64,000 nucleotides of DNA, from assembly GCA_000733355.1 (NCBI GenBank), contig JNVV01000001.1, forward strand, positions 201,811-265,810, read 5' to 3'. Made by a program: the position numbers and the translations under genes. Shown piece by piece: positions 30,566-41,069 of the stretch. The notes under the pieces were generated by a model. That model worked only from the letters and a program-made list of their open reading frames with translations. It made no database searches and was not told where the DNA came from. This DNA comes from Falciphora oryzae. Its lineage: Eukaryota; Ascomycota; Sordariomycetes; Magnaporthales; Magnaporthaceae. Within the stretch, counting starts at the first letter, position 1, and every line of letters begins with the position of its first letter.

Positions 30566-32213
30566 ATGGATGCCATCTTCGAATCTGTAGCAGCTCTCGT
30601 TTCATACCGCTTTATCTCCTCCCCGAGCCCCAACGACGACGAAGGCGACGAGCAGAATATTATGCGAGACCATAATCCCATGGCCGGCTTCCCCAACTAC
30701 GACTGCGGGACAGAGCCCGCGAACATGCCGGCGCCCTCGTCCAGCTCCAGGCCCGTTTCTCCCGAGGAGGAACGTGTGGCAAGAGACGACCGCGGCGCAA
30801 GGGACGATCGCGCCGCTATGGATGAACGTGCCGCGAGGGATGACCGTGCCGCGAGGGATGACCGCGCGGCTCGGCCCGCACCACCCCCGCGGGCGGCGTC
30901 GTCCTCGTCGAGGGTCCACGGCCAGCACATGACCACCACCACAACAATCACCTCCCGACCGGCGGCCTCCACAAACGATGAGATAGAGGGGCTACGGGAA
31001 TTCAACAACACGTTGCGAGGCGTTATCCGGGACAAAGATGCAGCCATCCAGGAGAAGGACGCAAACCTCCGGCAGAAGGAAGCAGTCATCCGGGAGCGTG
31101 ATTCCGAGCTCCTTAAATACAGCCAAGAATACTCCTCCGTCCACGCGGCCTGGACGGTCGCCCAGGACAATCTGGCCAAGCAGAGCGAGCTCCTCACGAC
31201 CCTCCAGCAAGAAGCCCTGGCCAACGTGGACCGGCATGAGCCAACCTTTGACGCGACTGTGATCGGCGCCTTCGTGAAAGTCAACCGCACCATCAACGCC
31301 CTGGTCCGGAAGGGCCGCAAGGACGCCGTAACGCTCGTGCGGTTCGTCGAGGCCGCGGGTACCGCCACCGTGCCCTGGCGCGAGAGCGCCGTGCCGGACT
31401 TCTGTTACGACGCCAGGGTGCCCGAGGTCGCAGAGCGCACGCCCGAGGTGCTGGCGCTGATGCTGCGGGCCATGGTGTGGAACGTGCTGCGGCAGAAGTT
31501 GTTCACCGTGCTCAAGCCGTTTGCCGTCTTCGGTTCGTCGACCGCTGAGGACTTGGATCGGACCTACCAGCGCATGTTTGTGGATCACAGTGAGTACCCG
31601 GTTGCCCCTGATTGAGGGTCGCGCAACATGGAAGTTACGGCCAGCTGCTGACAACCCCCCGCCAGAGACCAACGAGATGGCGGCCAAGTGGCGAGCACTG
31701 TCTGCCAGGTGCCTAGCGGACTTTGAGACCAAAGCCGACGCCAGAGCGGAAGCCAAAGCGGCGGCGGACAGCGGCAGGCCCAGCAAGTCGTCATATCAAG
31801 ACCGCGTGTTTCAGGAGCTCATGGACGAGTTCGCGGCGACGCTGCACGAGGACGTCGGGTGCCGGGACAAGCACCCGGACGAGATCCAGGAGGTCCTGCG
31901 GCCGGCCTTCGAGCCCGTGCTGCTGGCGGCCATGGAGCTGGCCAGCCTGACGGCGCAGGAGCGCGCGGGCTACTCTCTCGTGTTCCCGGACCTCGCCAAG
32001 GCCGGGTTCATCAAGAGCGCCGACGACCCGTGCCTGACCAACCGGCCGACCGACGTCGGCATGAATGCCAGCGGCGAGGAGGACGAGCTCGAAGGGCCCT
32101 TTGCGCTCGTCGCGTCGCCCATGCTGATCAAGTGGGGGAGCGGGAGCGGCGAGCGGTTGGATGAGTCGACGGTCCTGTGCAAGGCGTTCGTCTGGCGTCC
32201 TCGGAGAGACTGA
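30566..32213 (+). CDS. Coiled-coil protein with RDDRAA hexapeptide repeat, unknown function
   Basis: Two exons, 30566-31589 and 31666-32213 (76-nt intron), encode 523 aa. Residues ~73-102 are five 18-bp units (30782-30871) reading RDDRGA/RDDRAA/MDERAA, a charged helix. Then comes a Pro/Ser/Thr-rich linker and a coiled coil (LREFNNTLRGVIRDKDAAIQ, EKDANLRQKEAVIRERDSEL). The remaining ~320 residues look globular and mostly helical (VIGAFVKVNRTINALVRKGR, VLALMLRAMVWNVLRQKLF, FQELMDEFAATLHEDVGC, GPFALVASPMLIKWG). The C-terminal globular part recurs in fungal proteins of unknown function as I remember them, but I cannot name a family. Divergent arrangement with the Hsp70-like gene suggests a shared process. 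Confidence 0.72.
30782..30871 (+). repeat. 18-bp coding repeat, five units (RDDRAA)
   Basis: Five tandem in-frame units of 18 bp encode RDDRGA, RDDRAA, MDERAA, RDDRAA and RDDRAA. Copy number in such coding repeats usually varies between strains. Confidence 0.75.
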
Positions 32214-33646
32214 CTGTGTATCTGGTCGATGGGTCGGGTGAATGAGGTCGTGATCCCGAGAACGATGTATGGTCCATGCTTAGAAATGATCGATCCAGTT
32301 TGTGTACCAACACTTTGGTGAAAGTGCTGCAGACGAGCCGCCTGGTGACAAACCCATAGAATTCAGGTCTTGTTCCTCACCCACCCCGCTTTCGTCCGCA
32401 GACTACATGTCGTTTTTCCAGTATTCCACACTCACCGCGGAGACGGGGAACCCTCCGCTCAGCGGGCGACGTTCATGCACGCGAGCCATTTGATCAATGT
32501 CACCCTTTGATCCAACTCCATGACTGACCGCCAGGGCATACCCGAAGCAACGGAAGTGATTCCCTATTGCGCTTTTGTTGCTTTCGTGCTATAGGTAGGG
32601 CTCTGCTACTTTCCTGCTCCATCCAGTTGTCGCCGAAATTGTCCCAGGAAAATGTATCGTTGCCAGATGACCGCAGTGTTCCCGCTTGGACCAGGACATA
32701 GTGTAACCGCACCTCCCCAAACAAGCATTGACCTTGGAGATGGAAGAGAGCTTTTCGACCGTCCGTCCCGTGATGGGACCAGTGTCGGCAGAGCTACTCT
32801 GGCGCTTTCAGCCACCTCGTGCGTCGTGACAAAGCTATCCCGCTCTGGAAAGAGGCAGCCTGCAGGCATTCGGGCGCAAAAGATGCTGTCGCTGCTGCAG
32901 GGCCTGCTCCACCCCCCTCTTCCTCTGCCGTCTTTACTGGCACCAGACCGACCGTCGGATGGGGAAATCCACTCGCCGGCGTCACCAATGCCGATCAACG
33001 TCGGCGCTGCAACCAGGACTGCTGGGATGCGGCCGGCCTACGAGTGCATCGTTGGCACCGTTCTGCACCGGGGAACATCCAAGAGGCCCGGCGCATTTTT
33101 AGCCTTGCCTCCTCGACATTTTGTCATGCTGCCATCCTGCGGGGTGAGGGGGGTCAGGCTTTTCGGTGACCTGCATCTCTGGCGGCACCGAGGGCACTGC
33201 CCGAGGCTTATCACGCTGCCAGCTCGGCTTCCTGCCCCGTTCCAGTTTTTATATAAAGAGTCCCCAGTGGGATCAAAATCTTCAATCCACCACGACGCAC
33301 CATCACCATCACCATCTCTTCTTCCCCTTCACTCTGGTGCAGCAGCCAGGCCACATTCTTTGCTCGGATATCTGAGGTTATCGCCGTTATTAGACGGCCT
33401 CTGTCCCAGACCTTCGAGTAAACGTGTCTTTCGCTCCTTCCTTCCTTCCCCGCCCTTTGTTGTATCTAGGACTTTCCAAGGCAGGCGTTCAAGAATTCCC
33501 TCGCTCAGGCAATTCCATGTCTACACCTCAGCCTTGTTAGAGGCGGCTTCCACTCTCCCTAGCACGAGATCCAGAAGATCTCCTCCCATTACCAAATCCA
33601 GAAGACCTACTCTCCTTGCCTCGAAGACTTGTCCCAGACCAGCAAA
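32214..33646. other. Intergenic region, promoter of the Cys-rich small gene
   Basis: A 336-aa plus-strand frame (32652-33662) crosses it but reads across a TATA box and CT-rich leader and shows no domain, so I do not call it. Functional content is probably the long promoter and 5' leader of the gene at 33647. Confidence 0.5.
33250..33258 (+). promoter_or_regulatory. TATA box of the small Cys-rich gene
   Basis: TATATAAAG at 33250-33258, about 390 bp before the ATG at 33647, followed by a CT-rich leader (33300-33480). The distance suggests a long or spliced 5' leader. Confidence 0.55.
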
Positions 33647-33871
33647 ATGTGCAAGCAGATAGACAACGTCTACAAGTGCGAGCACCGCTGCTTCGCCAAG
33701 TTCGACAACTGTCCCAACTTTGGCGGCTCGTGCCTCGGGGCCTCGGGGAAGCACGATGAGAACAGAATTGACGACGACTGCTTCGACTGCAAGAGACGCA
33801 AGCAGGAGCAGAACAATGGGACCCTGCGGAAGGATCCCTGGAGGCGCGACGACCCTTACAAGAGAAAGTAG
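33647..33871 (+). CDS. Small Cys-rich protein of unknown function
   Basis: 74 aa beginning MCKQIDNVYKCEHRCFAKF with seven Cys: C-x8-C-x3-C, then DNCPNFGGSCLG and DDDCFDCKRRK. The C-terminus is very basic (RKDPWRRDDPYKRK). There is no signal peptide, so it is probably intracellular; the Cys/His spacing could bind a metal. The ATG at 33647 follows an AGCAAA leader and a TATA box lies ~390 bp upstream. I recognise no named family, but short C-x8-C-H-x-C-type proteins like this recur in Sordariomycetes and are often strongly expressed. Confidence 0.65.
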   Translation: MCKQIDNVYKCEHRCFAKFDNCPNFGGSCLGASGKHDENRIDDDCFDCKRRKQEQNNGTLRKDPWRRDDPYKRK

Positions 33872-36377
33872 CCGTGCCCACATGATCGAGGGACAGGGTT
33901 TCTGCCGTGGAGCCTGTCACAAGAGACTCCCAGTGGCCGGTTCCTGATGTTGATGGGGTCCAGACGATGGCGTTTCCCCCCACGGATGGCATACGACAAA
34001 GCAAGCTTATCACACCAGATCACTGCTTGGGGAAGGCGTCTTGGGGACGGGACGAAGCAGAACGGTGGACCGGGGCAAGCTCATGCAATGAAGTGGAGAT
34101 AACTCCATGTGAAGCGTCAAGGTCGGGCCGAGTGCGCCCCTAACCCAAGCCGCTCGACCGCACGGCCTTCCTTTCTCTGTTCCACTGGCGAACTGTTTGC
34201 CGAAAGAGAGGAACAAGACGTAAAAAATAAAACAAGCAAAAATACAAGACTCATCTTCGTTGTGATCCCTTTCTGCGTAACCCTTCCAGAAAAGAAAAGC
34301 GGCGTCGGAGCGTCCTCCGGCCAGGCCTCAGGATGTAATTCGACCAAGAAACGCAAACAAGCAGGCAGCCGCATCGCGCTTTCCCTCAATGGAAATGTTC
34401 GTGAAGAGAGGCGCCTGCAGGTGACTAGAAACGGCAAACGCAGTCGTCAACATCAGCCCATGGTGTCTGCACAGGAAGTTTTCCGTCGGGGCTCTCCGTT
34501 TCTTTGCTTTTTTTTTTTTTTTTTCCATCACCGGTCGACGGCCGTCCCTGATCTTCATGGTGGCGGGCTGAATTTCAACCGTCAATGGTATCGGAGAGTT
34601 GATTGTATGCGCCAACCCGCTCCGCTTCCCTACATGGCTTTTTTTGGTGGGGTTTGATGGGTTCGAAAGGGCCAAGGGGTTTGTCTGTCCCTTCTGCAGG
34701 GAAGAAATCCGTCCCAGCCGAATGATGGGCGGGATGCGAAGACAGCGTCCATAGCCCTCCCAACGCGACAGCCAACAGCCCACACCCAGAACACCACATG
34801 AGACGGCAAGGTTGCGACGTGCCGTCCTGTCGGCGTCGAGTCCGCTGAGCCGCCTCTATCCACCTATCCACCCACCACAACATGCATTTTAGCCAACGCA
34901 GACTGCCTTGATTTGATGTCTGGGGTGCGGTGCACCACGACCAAATTGTCGACGGAAAAGCCCCGTCATGGCGCGCATGGAAGACGACCGCTCATCGTCT
35001 TAGCCGCGAGATGGCTGCAGAGCCCTTTCCGAAGAGTGATTGCCTGCCTGCATGCCTGCCTGCCTACTGGCTTGCCTGCCGGGCCCACCCCTCTCTGCAT
35101 GCTTTTTGAGGGGCCCTCTAGTCTAGAATCGGCCGGCAGTAAGCGGACGCAAAGCCGCCAGGCAGGTGGCTGCAAACGGCTGCGCTGTCGTAATCTGCCA
35201 GCAGCTGTCTCGGGCGGACGAGCGGTTGGGCACCAAGCAACTGACAAAGCGCTTGGAACGACCGAGCTGGTAGCAGGCGGTGGTCTGGCTACACGACATG
35301 CGCATGCAGGTTGGCTCGGAGCAGGCTGCCGCCAAATTGGGACTCGAGCGGAGTTGATGATGGTGCCCAGTGCAGGGCTGGCTGCAGCATCGTCGGGTCA
35401 CTGCCGCGACGATAAGGAAGAAAAAAGCCTTTTGCACCATTCTGAGACCGTCTAGCAGAATATTGAGCACGCGCCTTAGTTTCCGAGGCTCGCACGAGGG
35501 TGAGAGACAGCATTGCTGCTAGCCCCTGGCGGAAGAAGAAAAGAAGCATCTACCCGTGCCCTGCACTTGACGCCGGCGGCTATGCCGTATCACCGGATGG
35601 GATCAGCAGTGGAAAGTTCTCGTTTTGGTGTCTCTCTTTTGCAGGGCTGCGTGGGACGTAGTGGCAACAGCCTGCGGTCTGCTGCGGGAGCACCCGCATT
35701 CTTCACCGCAAGGCTAAGCGGAAAGTAATGGAGTCCTGGAAGTTGACTGTGCTTGGTCCGATTCCGACAGAAGGCTCTCCGGTTCGTATAGGGGACATCT
35801 GGTAATGTTGTACAGTATACACACCCTCCCGCTCCGAGCGTAGGCCAACTAACTACTACATATGGAGGAATTCATCGGGACCCTGCAGCCTCGGGCGCCT
35901 CGGCAGTGGTGTAGGCGAGAGCAGATGCCATCCGCGCGTCGCTCTCCGGCCCTCTTCATATCGAGAATGTGCCGCAGATTTCAGTTCCCCCACTCGACCG
36001 CGCGTCGCACTTTCGTGTCAGATGCACGATGCCGCACACCGCCCACGACAATACCCCCTTCAAAAGAGTTGATGTTACCTAGGGTCCAGTGGTGCAACAA
36101 GGGACACTTGACCTTAATTGCCTTGCCGGAAAATTATTCGTGTTAGCATGTCAGCGAGAAGAAATGTCTCGAGGTTGGGGAGAAGGCTGGACAATTGCTC
36201 AACAGCCGTTCTCTCGCAGTGGCGGATAGTCAAGGGGGAGGCCAAGAACAGAGGAGAGAAGACCAGAGCTTACAATACAAGCCAGCATCACCATTCCCCA
36301 TTCTGTTGGTACGTGGAAGCCGTCGCCTTTCGCCACTGGACCGTGACGGCCGCTGAAGCGCGTCACCATCGCCGGTC
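33872..36377. other. Long intergenic region, 2.5 kb
   Basis: No gene supported on either strand. Notable content: a 17-T run at 34508-34524, and a GCCTGCCT simple repeat around 35041-35085. Frames such as 34109-34657 (182 aa) cross the T run and have no domain. Confidence 0.5.
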
Positions 36378-39089
36378 TTAGCTAAAGCAAGGTCGAACAC
36401 ACGAGACCAGTCTCGTAACCAGCTTCCGTGGCAGCGGAGCGCCCGATAGACTCCCCGACTGGTGCGACCTGGCGTCCGACTCGCGCCCGCTCTCGGCTCC
36501 TCCGGCTTTCGCCGATGGCTTGCCCTGGTGTTTCTCAAACAGGGCCAAGATCACGTTGTAGCCTCGCCTCTCCGCCAGGCCCCACGCGGAAACGCCGCCA
36601 TGGACTTTATGGCAATCCTCTCCTTTCTCGAGTAGTTTCGCAACTACCTCTTCGTGAGGGCCACGGGGGCAATCGTAAATGTCCTGTCGACCCGGAGTCG
36701 TCAGCGGGCGGCCTTGGAGGGCTGCTATCAGAAGCGGTGTCGTTAACCCTTTTCTCTTCGTGCTATGTTTCCTCGAGTTGGGGGCATTGAGGCGCGCTTC
36801 TAGATACTGATGAAGACCGCACACCGCCATGAGGTGCGCGAAGGATGAGATGTCCACATCCTCCAGGAAACGTCGTCGAAGGGACCAGTGGCTACCTTCG
36901 GGCTGAGGGTGCAAAATGGAATCGAGGGTCCTGTCCATTTCATCAAGCAAAGAAAACACCTCTTCGTGGTCCTTTGCCTTGTTTGTAGGAAGGTTTAGAG
37001 ACAGCTTGGCGTGCGCGATGGACATCCAGGTGTTATGAATTATCCCTCCCCTACTGTCCAGCGTTTCTTTCTCCTGCATTTTCAGGAAGAGAAGGTGCGA
37101 TTTCAGCAGTGGAAGATGCGGGTCAAAAGGCTCCTTGTTGGCTGAAAGAAGCCAGGACCATCTCTCAGGGTTCTGTATGTAATCCTGGACGGTCCTGTGT
37201 AGATATTGTATCTCGAAGTTGGGTTGCAGGTAGCCGTCGGTATGATGCAGAACGCCTGAGCCGTTGCTGAGGAAATATAATGGTGGCAAAACGTCCAGGA
37301 GCCCACGGCATCGGCTGATCAGCTTCCTCTCCATGGTCTTGCACAGGGCAGATATTTCCGAGGGGTAGGGCATGCCGATGCGCGCCTGCATGGCCCGATC
37401 GCCGTCATCAAGGTCCGCCAGCGCGATTCGCAAGAGCGTCGGCCCCGCCGGCCGCCACAGCTCGCGCCCTGACGACCTGGAAGATCCGAGATGCGTGCGC
37501 GAGATTTTTGTCGCCCAGGCTCTTGAGGATCTTGCTGTCTCCGTCGGTGAGCCCTTCGAGCAGGGACTGGACGACAAGATGCACCCAGAGAAGGACGCCC
37601 TCGGCCTTTTTGGCGATGGTTTCAAGAAGGCCCTGGGCACTCGTCGGAGCTTGCGCCTTGAACTCGCGAAAACCATCGTTGGAGCAGAACTTTGAGCTTA
37701 TAAAGTGGTCGATGTCGGGAGCCGTGAGGTCCTGGACCTTCAGGTTCGGGCACTTGCTGGGGGCGTCGTCGAAGGCATTCCAGGGGCGGCTGGCGACGCA
37801 CAGCTTCAGGTTATCGGCGTCGACGGCGAGCTGGTTGATCAGCGCGATGAGCTCCAGATGGTCCCCGGAGCACTCGTCGAGACCATCGATCAGGAGAAAG
37901 AAGCGGATTTCGGGGTGGACCTCGGTGATCAGCATCCTCAGAGCCTGCGCCGTTTCTCCATGGGAAATCGCCATCTTCGAAGAGGGTGGCCGCCTCCCAC
38001 CTCTCCGGTAGGAGCTTCTGGGTAGTGCTTGGAGGTAGCCGTTTGAGGCAGTCATGCAAGACTGTCTGCAGGAGCCCATCAACAGTCATCTGCATCTGGG
38101 ATCCGCTGTTCCAGAAGTAGAAGGCCGCCTGTGTAAGTGTGGCATCACCTCCAGGTCTTCAACAGGTTTGTGGTCTGTTCCTGATATCGGATGTACTTCA
38201 TGAGAGTCGACTTCCCCGATCCAGGCTTTCCCGTGATCCAATAAATCCTCTCGGATTCATCATTCAAAAAGTTCTTGAAGCTAGACCACGGTTTGGAGTC
38301 TTGCTTGGGGTCGGAGAAGATCCATTCGAACGTCCGTTCGTATGCATTTGGGACTCGTCGTTCCCGGTCCGTCATATTTCTGAAAGCTAGCTTGCGCAAG
38401 ATTCGCTCCTGGATCAGGCCTGATATTGGGGTCGATTCCTCATCGTCGCCGGTGTGGCATGGGCGGGGAGTGCGGCTATGTAGGTCTCGTCCCTGGTCGT
38501 ATATCGCCCGGAGGATTTCCTGCTTCCACTTCTCACCGTCCATAATCCGGTCGACGAAGCGATCTCCAACCGGGATAGTGTTGCGCACCCGCTCGTTCAT
38601 TTCTTGGATTGACTCTCGTATCCGGGACATATCCTGAGCTAGGACGTTGGCCTGTTGCCTCAATGAGCTTAGGACGTTGGTCGTCATTTGCTGTCTGTAT
38701 CGATCGAGCCTTTCCTCGAGCGACTTCACTTTCCCTTCGCTCCAAGTCGCTTTGAGGGCATTTCGAAATGAGCTCCATGGCGTTCGGGGATCCTTAGCTG
38801 CCAGGTCATCCAGCACGCTTAACAGCTCCCCGGCGATCTCTTGACAGCCTTTGGCGACATTTTCTAGGTCTTTATCGACCTCTACCAGCTGGCCGTCATG
38901 CCGTCCGACGGCCAGGCTCTTCTGTATTTCCTCGCTGTTGTGAGACAGCGGTGTTGTGATTGCTTTGAGGTCTTCGTTGTCGACAGTACTGCCACTTGCT
39001 GAAGAGTGGATTGCGACGCCCTTCTTGATGATATTGGCGGTCAATTCAACAAACTGGAATACCGCCGTTGCTATAGCTAGGCTGTCCAT
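36378..39089 (-). pseudogene. NACHT-type STAND NTPase broken by three frameshifts
   Basis: The minus strand from ATG 39089 reads a fungal N-terminal domain (LAIATAVFQFVELTANIIKK, HeLo-like family in style), helices, then the P-loop YWITGKPGSGKSTLMKYI. After ~38149 the frame shifts and continues with GDATLTQAAFYFWNSGSQMQ and LLPERWEAATLF. It shifts again near 37955-37962 to ALRMLITEVHPEIRFFLLIDGLDECSGDH (Walker B), LCVASRPWNAFDDAP and VLLWVHLVVQSLLEGL. A third shift near 37460-37466 leads to ELWRPAGPTLLRIALADLDD and a C-terminal ankyrin-like end (TPLLIAALQGR, EEVVAKLLEKGEDCH, VSAWGLAERRGYNVILALFEKH). All three shifts go the same way, as if each site carries one extra base. None fits an intron. 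Members are NLR-like regulators of incompatibility and cell death. Confidence 0.8.
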
Positions 39090-41069
39090 GACGGACGCTC
39101 TCCTGAACACGCAGGTTATTGACTGTTGTTTGAAGAAAAGCGATCTCCAAATCTGAACGGTGGCAGAAATCGCACGGGGAAGTGAGGCAAGGCTGCCAAC
39201 AACACGGACGTGCTTCCATGGCTACCAGACATGCCGGCGGCCTCGGCCAGAAGTACCAAGTCTCTCTGCATCTTTCACACCGCATCGCCCACAAAACAAC
39301 ATCGCTTGGTGGAGGCTCGGCAACAGCCTACAGGACACGACCCCGCGGCAAAAGGGCTTGGCTGGCCAACTAGGAGATTGCCTCCTTCTGCAATTCGTGT
39401 AAGCCGCCCCACGTCGACCGCAGGTATCTACGCCCGGCGAAATCGTGGATGCGGATGCTCGATGCCGCAGCCGGGCCACTGTCACCGATGGCCTGCGACG
39501 CCCGGCTCAAGCTTCATCCTGTCCATACTCATGCCATGTTGGTGGCGTCGCCATTATGGCTCTTGGTGAGCATAGCCCCTGGTCAGTCCGCAAAGCGGGC
39601 GAAATCGTTGCCGACAGGGCGGCGTCGAGTGGCCGTGCAATGTGGTGAACTCGCCGAGATGGTCAGTCGCGAGGCCGTACTGTAGACACAGACGTGGACC
39701 ATGACAGCGCTATTGGGAAGCCCTACCAGTGACGACAGCATGGACACGCGGCTGAGATTTCTACCACGGTAACTGCCATTTCGACTCACCGCGATGTCCT
39801 CTAGGGCACCATGCTATCCCCGCCGTCATAACGGGCTGTTTGTCGGGGGCTACAAGATACGGAGGCAGATAATCTGGCGAGCTGAGGTTGGTTGGGGGGA
39901 TTTGTGGATTTCCAGATGCCGGTCCGCCCGCCCCGTGGCGGAAAGCCAGACCCACCACAGTGTCGGCGCTCCGTTCCTAGCATTCCGTCCGCCCATCTGG
40001 AACATGAGCGTTGCCAGCTCATAACTGGCGATGCCGCTCATATGTTGGTTGGACGATATGGCCAATACCTTGATGCAAACCCACAAAGATGCAGCACGAA
40101 ACCATCCGCCTTGCTATACGGCTCGGATTATCTCAATTTTCTCGATGCTTTGCGAGTGCGCAACGGGCACCGAAAGATGCCTCGTCGTTCAGGTCGGTGC
40201 TCGAGGCAACGCGGCCCCAAGACCACAAGACCGGCGTGTTGTGGCCAAGAAACGCTGATTGATACACGCGACTAATGGCGTTGCTGTTATATGCACGGCA
40301 AACAATAATCGGGGGGCATCAGACGGGTTTTATAAGTGCCTTAGCAGACTGCGTCTAGAGCGTTTTGTGGCACGGAAAAAATCAATGGAAGCGTCTAAGC
40401 GGGAGCGTTGCTGCAGCACGTGCAGCTCAAGAGGCAGGTGTAGTCAGCCATTGCGTCATGGCGGCGACTCGTGCGTTGATCTCCGCGAGCGAACATGAAC
40501 AGCGCACGGACCAGGCAGCACGTCGATTCGATGCGGATGATGCTTGCTCTTGGGGGCAGATGCCAAGTGCCTGGATGGACGGTGAGGTGCAACCTGGGAA
40601 ATAAAACAGACGGGCTTGCAATACCCCAATGCGGCATCTTGTAGGCAGGCGGTCGGGCAGTGTCCGCACCTCCTTCTCCACAGCCCAGAGCCGCCCAGCG
40701 AGAGGCGCCCGTCTTGGAAGAAGGTTGGCAGAGCGCCAGCAACATCCGAAGTCAACTTGAGGCTCCTGCCGTCGGGCGGCGCGCATTGAGTCTTGCTAAG
40801 CACGATTAGACTTTCTGATACCCCAGATCGAATTAATGCCGATTCCTTCGACGGCATTAGCTTCGGCAGGGTTTGGTCGACGTCTTTGTGTTGGAAGCCC
40901 GTGTGCCTTTTCTTGTCCGCGAAATTACGGCGGGCCTCGAGTGGCGGCCAAGAAGGGGACCCAGACGAATTGATTCCACCAACACCCCCATATTAGCGCC
41001 GTCGCCGCACCACGCTTGCGAATCGCCATTGTCCATCACCATCAACAACCGTGGCCACGAACCCAAGCG
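39090..41069. other. Long intergenic region, 2 kb
   Basis: Divergent upstream regions of the NACHT relic (-) and the MAM3-like gene (+). Short frames only; no domain, tandem repeat or terminal repeat was noticed. Confidence 0.45.

Noticed and set aside
32652..33662. 336-aa plus-strand frame
   Set aside because: It crosses a TATA box, a CT-rich leader and the real small gene in another frame, and has no domain. Best explained as chance.
37963..38150. Introns as explanation of the NACHT frame changes
   Set aside because: The changes occur between adjacent conserved codons; available GT...AG pairs are about 20 nt or would delete conserved residues.
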